The notes under the pieces were generated by a model. It ran no database searches and had not been told where the DNA came from. It saw only the letters and a list, made by a program, of their open reading frames with translations. Of a DNA stretch of 64,000 nt, positions 36,314-46,724 are shown piece after piece (position 1 is the stretch's first letter; each line of letters starts with the position of its first letter). The position numbers were made by a program, and so were the translations under genes. The DNA is taken from positions 1-64,000 of the forward strand of contig NZ_LHOX01000011.1 of assembly GCF_001297065.1 (NCBI RefSeq), written 5' to 3'. The stretch comes from Enterococcus sp. RIT-PI-f (GTDB lineage: Bacteria > Bacillota > Bacilli > Lactobacillales > Enterococcaceae).

Positions 36314-38653
36314 ATGTTAGAATTAAAAGACATTAAAAAGTATTATACGGTAGGTTCAAGTACCACCAAAGCCTTAGACGGTGTATCTGTTTCTTTCCGT
36401 AAACAAGAATTCGTGGCCATTTTAGGCCCCAGCGGTTCCGGAAAAACCACCATGTTGAATGTGATCGGCGGCTTAGACAATTATGATTCTGGTGATATGG
36501 TCATCAACGGAAAATCAACAAAATCCTTTAAAGACCGAGACTGGGATGCTTACCGAAACAATTCCATCGGCTTTGTCTTCCAAAGTTATAACTTGATCAG
36601 CCATTTAGGCATTATTGACAATGTGGAACTTGGGATGACATTGAGCGGCGTATCAAAGGAAGAAAAAAGAGCCAAAGCTTCTGATGCGCTGACACGTGTG
36701 GGCCTTGCGGATCATATGCACAAAAAGCCAAATCAACTTTCTGGCGGACAAATGCAGCGTGTGGCTATCGCCCGGGCATTGGCCAATGACCCAGACATTT
36801 TATTGTGTGATGAACCAACAGGCGCTTTGGACTCCGAAACCAGCGTGCAAATCATGGAATTGATCCAAGAATTGTCGAAAGAAAAACTCGTCATCATGGT
36901 GACGCATAACCCTGAATTGGCCAATAAATATGCTGGTCGTATCATTGAATTTAAAGATGGGCGAATCGTTCACGACTCCAACCCTCATGTTGAAGGACAA
37001 AAGAAGGACCAGTTCCACTTAAAGCATACAAAAATGAGCTTTATGACTGCATTGCGCCTGTCTTTCAATAATATCCGCACCAAAAAAGGCCGGACATTCT
37101 TGACCGCTTTCGCTTCAAGTATTGGGATTATCGGGATTGCCATCGTACTCGCCTTATCGACTGGCTTCCAAAAACAAATCGACGATACACAATCTGAAAC
37201 ATTGTCCCGTTTCCCAATCACGATTTCACAAGTCGCGACAGAACAAGATCCAACAGCTCTTACCCGTACCCCAAAAGAAGAGTTTCCGGCAGATAAAGAA
37301 ATCACAGCAAAATTAAGTGATGCTGATCGTGCCACACACATCAACAATATTGACCAAGATTTTATTGACTATATCAATGATATCGACCCTGAACTAAGCA
37401 ACAACATCGGCTATACCCGTTCTACTTCATTGAACCTATTCCGTAAAATCGATGATACGGTTGAACAAGTCAGCTTTTCAAATGCTTCTGCAGACAATGA
37501 CCAAACCAGCACCATGATGAGTGCGATGAGTGCTTCAACAGGAATTGGTGTATCTACATTTCCTGAGCAACTGTCTGAAGGCAATGGCAATTTCTTAGAA
37601 GACAATTATGATCTTTTAGATGGTCGTTATCCAAGTGCTAGCACAGACGTTGTATTGATCGTAGATGAAAACAATGTCACCAATGTCAACGCCTTGATCA
37701 ATCTTGGCTTTGATATCGAAGATGGCGACACTGTAAACTTTGATGATGTAGTCGGCACAACAATCACTTTAGCGACAAATGATGCCTACTATACGGAATT
37801 ACCTACCGGCAACTTCATTCCTAACCAAGATTTAGATGCCGTATATGAAAATGACAGCAACAAAGAATTAACGATCAGCGGAATTTTACGCATCAAGCAA
37901 AACTCAACGATGAACTTGCTCTCAACTGGGATTGCTTATAGCGATACTTTGGCCCAAGAAGTCATCAAGGAAAACCAAGATTCAGCTATCGTACAAGCAC
38001 AAGAAGACAGCGATACAAACGTGATGACCAATGAACCAGTTGATGATAGTACCAAAGATTCATTGATTGCTTATCTTGGCGGCAGCGATATTCCAAACAG
38101 CATTATGATCTATCCAAATGACTTCAATGCCAAAGAAAAAATCCTAGATTACTTGGATGCTTACAACGAAGGAAAAGACAGCGAAGATCAAATCGTCTAC
38201 TCTGACTTAGCAGGGACGATGACCCAATTAACAGGTGGATTGATGGATGCCATCACGTATGTATTGATTGCCTTTGCTGGTATTTCATTGGTCACTAGCA
38301 TGATCATGATCGGGATCATCACCTATACTTCCGTCTTAGAACGAACCAAAGAAATCGGTGTACTAAAGGCATTGGGTGCGCGTAAAAAAGATATTACTCG
38401 TGTCTTCGATGCTGAAACGTGTATTTTAGGTATCGCCTCCGGCGCATTAGGTGTCTTCATCGCATGGTTGGCAACTTTCCCAATCAATGCTGTTTTATAC
38501 AATATGACAGATTTAGAAAATGTGGCCCAATTAAATCCACTTCACGGATTGATTTTGATCGTCGTCAGCACTGTTTTGACCATGATCGGCGGACACATTC
38601 CTGCACGGATGGCAGCCAAAAAAGATGCCGCTATCGCTTTACGTGCCGATTAA
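36314..38653 (+). CDS. MacB-type ABC transporter, fused ATPase and permease
   Basis: A 779-residue fusion. Residues 1-225 are an ABC ATPase (GPSGSGKTT near 37, LSGGQMQR near 142, [13 protein letters not shown] near 162, VTHN). A linker leads to a first membrane helix near 258-280, a large extracellular domain (about 285-640, acidic and rich in Ser, Thr and Asn) and three C-terminal helices with the FtsX-like motif [17 protein letters not shown]. MacB proteins move peptides, lipoproteins or drugs out of the cell or transmit force across the membrane. With the divergent MarR gene, a role in efflux of an antimicrobial is a fair inference. Confidence 0.92.
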   Translation: MLELKDIKKYYTVGSSTTKALDGVSVSFRKQEFVAILGPSGSGKTTMLNVIGGLDNYDSGDMVINGKSTKSFKDRDWDAYRNNSIGFVFQSYNLISHLGIIDNVELGMTLSGVSKEEKRAKASDALTRVGLADHMHKKPNQLSGGQMQRVAIARALANDPDILLCDEPTGALDSETSVQIMELIQELSKEKLVIMVTHNPELANKYAGRIIEFKDGRIVHDSNPHVEGQKKDQFHLKHTKMSFMTALRLSFNNIRTKKGRTFLTAFASSIGIIGIAIVLALSTGFQKQIDDTQSETLSRFPITISQVATEQDPTALTRTPKEEFPADKEITAKLSDADRATHINNIDQDFIDYINDIDPELSNNIGYTRSTSLNLFRKIDDTVEQVSFSNASADNDQTSTMMSAMSASTGIGVSTFPEQLSEGNGNFLEDNYDLLDGRYPSASTDVVLIVDENNVTNVNALINLGFDIEDGDTVNFDDVVGTTITLATNDAYYTELPTGNFIPNQDLDAVYENDSNKELTISGILRIKQNSTMNLLSTGIAYSDTLAQEVIKENQDSAIVQAQEDSDTNVMTNEPVDDSTKDSLIAYLGGSDIPNSIMIYPNDFNAKEKILDYLDAYNEGKDSEDQIVYSDLAGTMTQLTGGLMDAITYVLIAFAGISLVTSMIMIGIITYTSVLERTKEIGVLKALGARKKDITRVFDAETCILGIASGALGVFIAWLATFPINAVLYNMTDLENVAQLNPLHGLILIVVSTVLTMIGGHIPARMAAKKDAAIALRAD

Positions 38654-38670
38654 ACGATAACGTTACTCGA

Positions 38671-38700
38671 CCACACATCCTGCTGTGTGGTTTTTTTTTT
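38671..38700 (+). terminator. Terminator of the ABC exporter gene
   Basis: CCACACATCCTGCTGTGTGG and a ten-T run, 18 bases after the stop codon. Confidence 0.92.
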
Positions 38701-38738
38701 GCCATTTTAAATTATTATGGTTTTTCAGTTATTTTCAC

Positions 38739-38767
38739 TTGATATTTTCATAAATGAGGACTACAAT
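38739..38767 (+). promoter_or_regulatory. mntH promoter
   Basis: TTGATA (38739-38744), a 17-base spacer and TACAAT (38762-38767). It places the transcript start near 38774, so the upstream in-frame ATG at 38757 cannot be used. Confidence 0.75.
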
Positions 38768-38775
38768 TGATTTGA

Positions 38776-38793
38776 TTTTAGGTATACCTAAAA
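38776..38793. promoter_or_regulatory. DtxR/MntR-type metalloregulator operator of mntH
   Basis: A perfect 18-base palindrome TTTTAGGTATACCTAAAA starts just after the -10 box and covers about +1 to +20. TTAGGT-ACCTAA half-sites are typical of DtxR-family manganese or iron repressors in Gram-positives, so metal-loaded repressor would block mntH. Confidence 0.75.
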
Positions 38794-38810
38794 AGATTGG
38801 GTGTGAAAGA

Positions 38811-40163
38811 ATGAATGAAGAAAAAAAATTGATCCAAGCAGCCAACGGGCCTAGCTTAGAAGAAATAAACAATACAGTCACCATTCCAAAAAACGGTAAT
38901 TTTTGGCGCAATTTACTGGCTTTTTCAGGTCCAGGCGCATTAGTCGCTGTCGGCTACATGGATCCAGGTAATTGGATCACTTCCATCGGTGGCGGTGCCG
39001 AATATGGGTATTTGCTGCTGTCCGTGATTCTGATTTCGAGTCTGATTGCTATGCTCTTGCAATATATGGCTGCAAAACTAGGGATCGTCACACAGATGGA
39101 TTTAGCCCAAGCGACCCGCAAACATACCAGCAAAGGACTGGGATTTGTTTTGTGGATCGTCACGGAACTGGCGATCATGGCCACTGATATCGCCGAGGTC
39201 ATCGGTGGTGCCATTGCCTTGAACCTGCTTTTTGGGATCCCCTTGCTGATAGGTGTCATCTTAACGATTTTCGATGTGTTATTGCTTTTGTTCTTGATGA
39301 AATTAGGATTCAGAAAAATCGAAGCGATTGTCATGACCTTGATATTGGTGATCATGTTGGTCTTTTTGTATGAAGTAGCGATCGCACAACCAAATATGCC
39401 TGACGTACTACAAGGCTTCATTCCTCAAAAAGAAGTATTGAACCACGGGCAATTAACGATGGCCTTAGGCATCGTTGGTGCCACTGTCATGCCCCACAAT
39501 CTATACTTGCATTCGTCGATATCGCAATCCAGAAAAATCGACCGACAAAACCAAGGAGAAGTAGCTACAGCGGTTCGTTTTGCCACTTGGGATTCAAATA
39601 TTCAATTGTCCGCTGCTTTTTTGGTCAATTGTCTGCTGTTGATTTTAGGGAGTGCCCTCTTTTTCGGGCATAGCGAAGAAGTTGGTACCTTCTCTGCACT
39701 CTTTGATGCCTTGCAAAACTCCACGATCGCGGGGGCTGTCGCAAGTCCTGTATTAAGCGTCTTGTTTGCAGTTGCCCTTTTGGCTTCTGGCCAAAACTCG
39801 ACGATCACTGGTACGCTGACCGGCCAAGTCGTGATGGAAGGCTTTATTCACATGAAGATTCCTACCTGGGCCAGACGCTTGATCACCCGCAGCTTATCTG
39901 TCATTCCCGTACTGCTATGTACGATTTATTTCGGCGGTAATGAACAATCGCTGGATAGTCTATTGATTTATTCACAAGTATTTCTCAGTGTAGCCCTTCC
40001 GGTTTCGATGATCCCATTGGTCTTGTTCACCAGCTCTAAAAAAATCATGGGCGATCGCTTCAAAAATCCTTTATGGGTGTCTGTCTTAGGATGGATTTGT
40101 GTGATTGCTTTGACGATCTTGAACGCACGGCTAATCATCGATACACTGGCAGGATTGTTCTAA
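38811..40163 (+). CDS. mntH: Nramp-family manganese/proton symporter
   Basis: A 450-residue membrane transporter with about eleven helices. It has the metal-site DPGNW motif in [14 protein letters not shown] (helix 1) and the [14 protein letters not shown] motif (helix 6). It takes up Mn2+ and perhaps Fe2+ with protons. ATG 38811 is chosen because the transcript starts after the next upstream ATG. The perfect metalloregulator operator in its promoter supports the metal function. Confidence 0.94.
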   Translation: MNEEKKLIQAANGPSLEEINNTVTIPKNGNFWRNLLAFSGPGALVAVGYMDPGNWITSIGGGAEYGYLLLSVILISSLIAMLLQYMAAKLGIVTQMDLAQATRKHTSKGLGFVLWIVTELAIMATDIAEVIGGAIALNLLFGIPLLIGVILTIFDVLLLLFLMKLGFRKIEAIVMTLILVIMLVFLYEVAIAQPNMPDVLQGFIPQKEVLNHGQLTMALGIVGATVMPHNLYLHSSISQSRKIDRQNQGEVATAVRFATWDSNIQLSAAFLVNCLLLILGSALFFGHSEEVGTFSALFDALQNSTIAGAVASPVLSVLFAVALLASGQNSTITGTLTGQVVMEGFIHMKIPTWARRLITRSLSVIPVLLCTIYFGGNEQSLDSLLIYSQVFLSVALPVSMIPLVLFTSSKKIMGDRFKNPLWVSVLGWICVIALTILNARLIIDTLAGLF

Positions 40164-40197
40164 CACAAGATAAAAACTCCTGTTATATTGACTACAA

Positions 40198-40242
40198 AAG
40201 AAAGATACCTTAGACACGATCTGTCTCTAAGGTATCTTTTTT
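40198..40242. terminator. Bidirectional terminator between mntH and the serine operon
   Basis: AAAGATACCTTAGA and TCTAAGGTATCTTTTTT pair around a short loop. The A-rich outer arm also serves the minus-strand operon ending at 40255. Confidence 0.9.
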
Positions 40243-40254
40243 AGCGATTCAATT

Positions 40255-41478
40255 TTATTTGGTTTCTAAGTCATGCAGGAACAACCCGCTCAATAATTTG
40301 GGCTCAAACCAGGTTGATTTAGGCGGCATGATTTCGCCGGCGTCTGCTACAGCCAGCAAGTCACTCATTTGTGTCGGATACATCGAGAATGCTAACGACC
40401 AATCACCGCTATCCACCAAACGCTCCAACTCCTCTGGCCCGCGAATCCCGCCAACAAAGTCAATCCCTTTGTCGGTACGAATATCTTTGATGCCGAAAAT
40501 TGCTTCTAAAATATAAGTCTGCAGCAAAGAAACATCTAGACGCCCAACTGCATCCGTTGGAACAGCCGATGGCTTGATCGTCAATGCCCACCATTGATGA
40601 TCAAGATAGAGATGGATCGTACCTGCTTGCGCTGGTTTTTTGTCCGTTGTCTGCTTGATTGTGAAGTTGACAGACAAATCCTCAAAAAAGTTTTCTGGTA
40701 CAGAATATCGCAACACACGATTGTACTCCCAAATCGCTAATTCATTTTCAGGAAACAAAATAGACAGGAATCGTTCACTTTCCACGCTGCTTTGGCCAGC
40801 TTCACGTTTTTGCAGTCCAACTTTCACCGCTGATTCTGTACGATGATGGCCATCAGCAATATACAATGCATCCACATCGGCAAAGGCGCCGCTTATGATC
40901 TCCAACAATGCTGGATCATCCACCAGCCACACGCGATGCTGAACATCATGGTAACTAGCAAAGTCATAGATTGGTGGATGCGCTGCTTGCCACGCATCGA
41001 TTTGTTCTTTCAAAGCAGCCGGTTGACGGTAACTCAAAAAAATCGGGCTTGTATTGGCATCGCACGCTAAGACATGGTTGATACGGTCAATTTCTTTTTC
41101 CGGTCGGGTAAATTCATGTTTCTTGATTTGACCAGAAATATAATCATCGATCGATGTACAAACCACCAATCCAGTTTGACTGCGCCCATCCATAGTCAAT
41201 TGATACAAATAATACGCAGGTTGTTCATCTTGCACAAGCCAGCCTGCATCCTTAAAGGCCGTCAAATTGTCCGCCGCTTTTTGGTAAACCTTTGGCTCAT
41301 AGGGATCTACACCTGGCAAATCAATTTCTGAACGATCGATATGAAAATAGCTGTACGGGTTGTCCGCAGCATAAGCGGCCGCTTCTTGAGAATTGACCAC
41401 ATCGTAAGGCAACTCTGCGACTTGTGCCGCCAATGCTGCTTGTGGCCGAATCGCTTTAAAAGGATAGACTTTCACCAT
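40255..41478 (-). CDS. DUF1015-family protein (serine operon)
   Basis: A 407-residue protein of the DUF1015 family, with the N-terminal KVYPFKAIRPQ and the segment ALYIADGHHRTESA near residue 210. This family is regularly placed after serA in Firmicutes, but its function is not established. A dehydrogenase- or kinase-like accessory to serine synthesis has been suggested from context only. It overlaps serA by one base. Confidence 0.9.
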   Translation of the reverse strand: MVKVYPFKAIRPQAALAAQVAELPYDVVNSQEAAAYAADNPYSYFHIDRSEIDLPGVDPYEPKVYQKAADNLTAFKDAGWLVQDEQPAYYLYQLTMDGRSQTGLVVCTSIDDYISGQIKKHEFTRPEKEIDRINHVLACDANTSPIFLSYRQPAALKEQIDAWQAAHPPIYDFASYHDVQHRVWLVDDPALLEIISGAFADVDALYIADGHHRTESAVKVGLQKREAGQSSVESERFLSILFPENELAIWEYNRVLRYSVPENFFEDLSVNFTIKQTTDKKPAQAGTIHLYLDHQWWALTIKPSAVPTDAVGRLDVSLLQTYILEAIFGIKDIRTDKGIDFVGGIRGPEELERLVDSGDWSLAFSMYPTQMSDLLAVADAGEIMPPKSTWFEPKLLSGLFLHDLETK

Positions 41479-42662
41479 TAATAACCAGCCTCCTGGTTTT
41501 GGATGACCCGCACCCGAATAATATTTTCATTGTCTCGTAACTTCCCTGCCAACGCCTGCAATAAGTCTTTGTCCTCAGAGTCGACGTCAACCAGTGTATA
41601 GGCATAGTCATCCCGCCCACGATTTAACATATTGTCGATATTGATCCCACTTTCGGCGATGATCGAAGAAATTTGCCCGAGCATATTTGGCACATTTCGG
41701 TTGATGATCGTGATTCGATAAGGTGAACGGAAGGCCATTTCAACGGTAGGAAAATTGACTGACCGTTTGATGGTCCCGAATTCCAAAAACTTCTTTAACG
41801 TTCTAGCAGCCATTTTGGCACAGTTGACTTCTGCTTCTTCAGTCGAAGCACCTAAATGCGGCAATACCAGAACTTTTTCGTTGTGCAGCAATTGTTCATC
41901 CGCAAAATCTGTCGTATAACCGGCCAACCGATTTTCTTGCAATGCTTGTAAGATGGCGTCTGTATCAACGATTTCTTTCCGCGAAAAATTAAAAATCTTC
42001 GTTGTAGGTTTCATCTTGCTGATTTCAGCTGCACCAATCAACCCACGTGTGTTTTCCATCAAAGGCACATGCACTGTGATGAAATCACAGGTTGAAAATA
42101 CTTCTGCGATATCATTGGCACGTTTGACACGTCGAGAAATCGTCCATGCAGTATCTACAGAAACATAAGGATCGTACCCGACGACTTCCATCCCTAAACG
42201 GTACGCATCGTTGGCTACCATTGCACCAATCGACCCTAAACCAATGATGCCTAATTTTTTTCCTTCTAATTCTGTTCCAGCAAACTGACTTTTGTTGGCT
42301 TCTGCTTGTTCTTCCACATTGTGTCCACTTAGCGTTTGGACCCATTGCGCCCCTTGAATGATCGGGCGAACGCTTAACAGCAAGCTGGCAACCACCAATT
42401 CTTTGACAGCATTGGCATTGGCTCCAGGTGTGTTGAAGACAACAATCCCTTTTTCTGTACATGCCTCAACAGGAATATTATTGGTGCCGGCACCCGCTCT
42501 AGCAACCCCCAGTACACTTTCAGGAAAATCGTAGTCATGTAATTTTTGGCTGCGCAAAAGAATCCCTTCTGGCTGCTCACTCTGGTTGATCGCGTAATTT
42601 GCTTCTTCTAATCGTTGTAAACCTTCGGGTGCAATCGCGTTGAATGTTTTGATTTGAAACAT
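41478..42662 (-). CDS. serA: D-3-phosphoglycerate dehydrogenase
   Basis: A 394-residue 2-hydroxyacid dehydrogenase for the first step of serine synthesis. The NAD motif GLGSIGAMVA, the catalytic His in LPHLGASTEEAE and the Arg/Glu region are present. Residues about 320-390 look like a C-terminal ACT-type domain (VPNMLGQISSIIAESGINI), a typical site for serine feedback. The usual NxARG segment reads NFSRKEIVD here. It lies one base after serC. Confidence 0.94.
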   Translation of the reverse strand: MFQIKTFNAIAPEGLQRLEEANYAINQSEQPEGILLRSQKLHDYDFPESVLGVARAGAGTNNIPVEACTEKGIVVFNTPGANANAVKELVVASLLLSVRPIIQGAQWVQTLSGHNVEEQAEANKSQFAGTELEGKKLGIIGLGSIGAMVANDAYRLGMEVVGYDPYVSVDTAWTISRRVKRANDIAEVFSTCDFITVHVPLMENTRGLIGAAEISKMKPTTKIFNFSRKEIVDTDAILQALQENRLAGYTTDFADEQLLHNEKVLVLPHLGASTEEAEVNCAKMAARTLKKFLEFGTIKRSVNFPTVEMAFRSPYRITIINRNVPNMLGQISSIIAESGINIDNMLNRGRDDYAYTLVDVDSEDKDLLQALAGKLRDNENIIRVRVIQNQEAGY

Positions 42663-43742
42663 TTATTTGACCTCCGCTTCGAATGCTTGCATAAAATCAA
42701 CTAGCGCTTGAACACCCTCGATAGGGAAGGCGTTGTATAGACTGGCACGCATACCGCCAACAGAACGGTGCCCTTTCAAATTCTCAAAACCAGCTTTGAC
42801 AGCTTGTTCATTGAACAGGCGATCTAATTCCTTATCGCCAGTAACGAATGGAATATTCGTTAATGAGCGGCTATCTTCAGCAACCGGACTGCTAAACAAT
42901 GTTGATTTCTCAATTGCTTGGTAAAGCAACGCTGCTTTTTGGCGGTCTTGTGCTAGGATTTCTTTGACACCACCGAGTTCCTGCAACCATTCAAACACCA
43001 ATTTGGCGATGTAAATGGCATACGTTGGCGGCGTATTATATAATGAATCATTTTTGGCTTGTAGACGGTAATCCAACATTGGCACAAAAATGGCCTCATC
43101 ATTTAGCAGATCATCACGGATGATCACAACCGTCAATCCTGCTGGACCAATATTCTTTTGGGCACCTGCATAGATCAAACCAAAATCTTCCACCTGATAA
43201 TCATTGGCCAGGATATTAGAAGACATATCTGCAACGACCGGAACAGTCCCAGCATTTGGAATCGTCTGAAACGCAGTGCCTTCGATCGTGTTATTGGTCG
43301 TGATGTGTAGATATGCAGCATCTTGATCGATAGAAGATGGATCGATGTCAGGAATATACGAAAATTGCTTGTCTTCACTCGAAGCAATCACGTCAACAGT
43401 TACGTCTGCAATCTGTTGCGCTGCTTCGATCGCTTTTTGTGACCAAGATCCAGTGTTGACATACAACGCCTTTTTATGGCGAGCTAAGTTCAAAGGAATT
43501 GTGCTGAATTGTAAACTTGCACCACCTTGTAAGAACAATACTTGGTAGTTTTCGGGAATAGCCATTAATTCACGAAGCAAGTTTTCAGCATCTTGAATGA
43601 TTTCTTCAAATAAGGAGGATCGATGACTCAGCTCCATCACGGACATCCCACTGTTACGATAATCCAAAAGTTCGGATTGTGCTTTTTCCAATACAGTGCG
43701 GGGCAATACGGCGGGACCAGCTGAAAAATTATAAACAGTCAT
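42663..43742 (-). CDS. serC: Phosphoserine aminotransferase
   Basis: A 359-residue class V PLP aminotransferase that converts 3-phosphohydroxypyruvate to phosphoserine. It begins [12 protein letters not shown], with the PLP lysine in [13 protein letters not shown]. Last residues match SerC ([16 protein letters not shown]). First gene of serC-serA-DUF1015. No phosphoserine phosphatase (serB) is in this window. Confidence 0.96.
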   Translation of the reverse strand: MTVYNFSAGPAVLPRTVLEKAQSELLDYRNSGMSVMELSHRSSLFEEIIQDAENLLRELMAIPENYQVLFLQGGASLQFSTIPLNLARHKKALYVNTGSWSQKAIEAAQQIADVTVDVIASSEDKQFSYIPDIDPSSIDQDAAYLHITTNNTIEGTAFQTIPNAGTVPVVADMSSNILANDYQVEDFGLIYAGAQKNIGPAGLTVVIIRDDLLNDEAIFVPMLDYRLQAKNDSLYNTPPTYAIYIAKLVFEWLQELGGVKEILAQDRQKAALLYQAIEKSTLFSSPVAEDSRSLTNIPFVTGDKELDRLFNEQAVKAGFENLKGHRSVGGMRASLYNAFPIEGVQALVDFMQAFEAEVK

Positions 43743-43858
43743 ACAAAAAATCTCTCCTTTATTGTTAGATGTGAAAATTATTATAACAGATAACCTTGGA
43801 TGAAAGAACCCTTAAAAGAAAAAATGAATTGGAATTTTCAGAAAAAACTAGCAATTCC

Positions 43859-44794
43859 TTAACGTTCGTCATTACAGCGTTTTACTGACAACCATCTTGC
43901 GACTTCCCCATACACAATGTCTTTTTGTTTCTCATTTAAAATTTCATGTCGGCCATTTTCCAGCAAATACATCGTCACGTCAGCATTCCCTTCCAGTTGT
44001 TTTGCTAATTGTCGCACACTTTTCCCGTAATGCCCGACGGGATCTTGGTCGCCAGAGATCAAAAGCAATGGCAATCGAGGATCGATTTTACGGAGATTTT
44101 TTGACGCACTAGCAGTTTCCGTCAGCACAAATAAATCTCTATAAGCTGACAAAGAAAAATGAAATTGCGTATGAGGATCTCGTAAATAGGTATCTACTTG
44201 TGACACGTCACTAGATAACCAGTCTTTTTTTGTCCGATTCGGTCTGAAACGCTGATTGTGTTTGCCAAACACCATTTGATCCATCACACGATACGGCCAG
44301 TCTTGTTTTGCAAAGGGTCTCAACATTCGTGTCACGAATTGTCCACTCTTCATCAAGGCTGCTGGCTCCATCGTTGTACCCATAATGATTGCCCCGTTTA
44401 AAGGTTTCGGCTGTTGAAAAAGATAATTGCGCAAAATCAGGGATCCCATACTGTGACCTAAAATGAAATACGGACATCTAGGATATCTTTCAGCAGCTAA
44501 TTGATGGATCAGGCCGCAATCCGCAACCAAGAAGTCCGCACCATCAACCTCTCCAAAATGGCCATACTTCTCTTTCACCTTGACCGTTTCACCATGACCT
44601 AAATGATCATGACCAATCACGACATACCCTAAAGAAACCAAGTAATGGGCAAAATCATCGTAACGGGCAATGTGTTCAATCATTCCATGAATCAGTTGTA
44701 CCACAGCGATGGGTTCTTCTTCTGGGATCCAAGACAGGATATGCAATGTATCTTGTCCATTTGACGACTGGATAGACTCTCTTAAAGGATTCAT
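43859..44794 (-). CDS. Alpha/beta hydrolase, monoacylglycerol-lipase-like
   Basis: A 311-residue serine hydrolase with the oxyanion region LIHGMIEH, GHDHLGHGE, the nucleophile elbow GHSMGS near residue 115, an acid in ISGDQDPVG and a C-terminal His in NGRHEILNE. This set is typical of the monoacylglycerol lipase/lysophospholipase family (Hydrolase_4). No signal peptide, so cytoplasmic. Single gene between the serine operon and the glycan operon. Confidence 0.9.
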   Translation of the reverse strand: MNPLRESIQSSNGQDTLHILSWIPEEEPIAVVQLIHGMIEHIARYDDFAHYLVSLGYVVIGHDHLGHGETVKVKEKYGHFGEVDGADFLVADCGLIHQLAAERYPRCPYFILGHSMGSLILRNYLFQQPKPLNGAIIMGTTMEPAALMKSGQFVTRMLRPFAKQDWPYRVMDQMVFGKHNQRFRPNRTKKDWLSSDVSQVDTYLRDPHTQFHFSLSAYRDLFVLTETASASKNLRKIDPRLPLLLISGDQDPVGHYGKSVRQLAKQLEGNADVTMYLLENGRHEILNEKQKDIVYGEVARWLSVKRCNDER

Positions 44795-44878
44795 TTGGCA
44801 CCTCTTCCATCTTTGTATTGTATGTTGACTTTATTATACATAGTTTTCGCAGTGCGCAATAGGTCAATTGTTTTTTCA

Positions 44879-44921
44879 CAAAAAAAGAAAACTGAGAATC
44901 CATATGATTCTCAGCTTTCTT
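44879..44921 (-). terminator. Terminator of the GH2/GH43 operon
   Basis: On the minus strand AAGAAAGCTGAGAATC and GATTCTCAGTTTTCTT form a stem, then a T run. It lies 24 bases after the last GH2 stop. Confidence 0.88.
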
Positions 44922-44944
44922 CGACAAATACTATAAATTCGTCT

Positions 44945-46720
44945 CTATTTTATACGGCGTTGATTGATTTTTTTGATTGCCGCCAGATCAACTTTAGGTG
45001 CTCTTTGAGGATCTAATAGACCGTTGACTTCTTGCTCGACATCTGTCAGTTGGGTATAGCAATAGCCTGTGACATAAGGCAAATCTTGGATTGCTTGGTG
45101 GATGGCATCGAATCTTGCCATAAAGGCTGCATCATCTTTGACTTGGTTGCCGTACCCCCAATCTTCATCAGAGTCGGTCGTAAACGCGATTCCACCAAAC
45201 TCAGAAATGATCACTGGTTGCCCATTATAGTGATAGCCATGGGCAAAAGCAAACCAATCGTTGTTGAACATTTGCTGGTTGGTAACGATCGCTTCTTTGT
45301 CTGCATAGCGCTGACTGAATCGCTCGCCTACTTCTTCATAATCATGTAATGTCAAAATATCAGAAACTGTATGCTCCCAGCCGTCATTCGTGATGACTGG
45401 TCGTTGACTATCGATTGCTTTGGTCAAGTGATAGATACTTTCTGTCAGTTGTTGCGGTTTCACCAACGAATGGATACCTTTGATGCCCCAAGACTCATTA
45501 AATGGCACCCAAGTAATGACAGAAGGATGATTATAATGCTGCCACACGATCGATGTCCATTCTTTTGTCAGATTCTGGATTGCTGTATCGTTGAAGGTAT
45601 ACGTCGAGGGCATTTCAACCCAAACCAACAACCCCATTTGATCGCATAAGTATAAGAAACGCTCATCTTCAATTTTCTGATGTTTTCTTAATCCGTTATA
45701 CCCCATTTCAAGTATACGTGCTAAGTCAGTTTTCATTGCGTCGATCGAAGGCGGTGTGATGCCAGATTCCGGCCAGTAACCTTGATCCAGAATCAAGCGT
45801 TGATAAAGTTTTTCGTTGTTTAATAGAATCTGCCCTTCTTCGATCGCTATTTTGCGCATGCCGCAATAGCTATGGACTTCATCAATCACTTGCATGTTTT
45901 CATCAAGCAATCGGTATTCGATATCATATAAATCTGGATGATGCGGGTGCCATACTTTAGTCCCCCAACAAGCGTCTTCTCGAACTCTCGTATCCAACGC
46001 AATGGGCGCATTGTCATGCGTCAATGCAGTGATTGATTGACTGACTAATAACCCATCAAAAAGCAACTTGATTTCTAAAGACAGCTTTTCTTCCGATACT
46101 GTCCTGTAGCTTCCCCGATGCTTCACTTGCGGCTCAAAAATCATTTGATCCTGATCGAAAGCGGGCGTGACTTTCACACGATCTAAATACTGGGTCGGCG
46201 TATTTTCAAGCCAAACTGATTTCCAGATCCCAGTGGTCTGTACGTACCAGCAACCAAAATTATCTTTCAACCAGCGCTGTTTGCCACGTGGTTGATCTGT
46301 GGCCAATGAATCTTCTACCCGAAGAACCAAGCGATTGTCTCCATTACATAATTCACTGTCGACCAAAAATGAAAAGCGGCTATATGCACCTTGATTTCGG
46401 CCAATTTTTTGTCCATTGACCCAGACTTCTGTTACGTAGTCTACCCCTTCAAAATGAAGTGTTATTGGCTGATCGGCCTGTGCTTGAAAGGTTGTTTGAT
46501 ACCATAAAATTTGATGATGGTTCTCCTCATGAATGCCACTTGCCTCAGTTTCATATGTAAAAGGCACTTGAATCTTGTGTTGTGGCTCAAACCCTTGAAA
46601 CCAATTGTTTCTTTTGCCTTTGTTTTCATCATCAAAAGCAAAATCCCATTTGCCATCAAGTGAAGCCCAATCCTTTCGGATAAATTGTGGGCGTGGATGT
46701 GTACTGCGATCGATTGTCAT
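44945..46720 (-). CDS. GH2 glycoside hydrolase (first of two paralogues)
   Basis: A 591-residue GH2 enzyme: an N-terminal sugar-binding domain (about 1-180, PRPQFIRKDWASLDGKWDF), an immunoglobulin-like domain (about 180-300) and a TIM barrel. The acid/base Glu is in WVPFNESWG near residue 405 and the nucleophile Glu in VIISEFGGIAF near 510. There is no signal peptide, so it works in the cytoplasm on imported oligosaccharides. It is clearly paralogous to 48161-49954, from the start to the shared C-terminal YCYTQ-TDVEQE-NGLL segment. Beta-galactosidase, beta-glucuronidase or other GH2 activity cannot be told apart from sequence here. Confidence 0.9.
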   Translation of the reverse strand: MTIDRSTHPRPQFIRKDWASLDGKWDFAFDDENKGKRNNWFQGFEPQHKIQVPFTYETEASGIHEENHHQILWYQTTFQAQADQPITLHFEGVDYVTEVWVNGQKIGRNQGAYSRFSFLVDSELCNGDNRLVLRVEDSLATDQPRGKQRWLKDNFGCWYVQTTGIWKSVWLENTPTQYLDRVKVTPAFDQDQMIFEPQVKHRGSYRTVSEEKLSLEIKLLFDGLLVSQSITALTHDNAPIALDTRVREDACWGTKVWHPHHPDLYDIEYRLLDENMQVIDEVHSYCGMRKIAIEEGQILLNNEKLYQRLILDQGYWPESGITPPSIDAMKTDLARILEMGYNGLRKHQKIEDERFLYLCDQMGLLVWVEMPSTYTFNDTAIQNLTKEWTSIVWQHYNHPSVITWVPFNESWGIKGIHSLVKPQQLTESIYHLTKAIDSQRPVITNDGWEHTVSDILTLHDYEEVGERFSQRYADKEAIVTNQQMFNNDWFAFAHGYHYNGQPVIISEFGGIAFTTDSDEDWGYGNQVKDDAAFMARFDAIHQAIQDLPYVTGYCYTQLTDVEQEVNGLLDPQRAPKVDLAAIKKINQRRIK

Positions 46721-46724
46721 AAAG

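Noticed and set aside
38757-38810. Upstream start of mntH
   Set aside because: This ATG lies before the predicted transcript start and the extra residues would be encoded by the operator.
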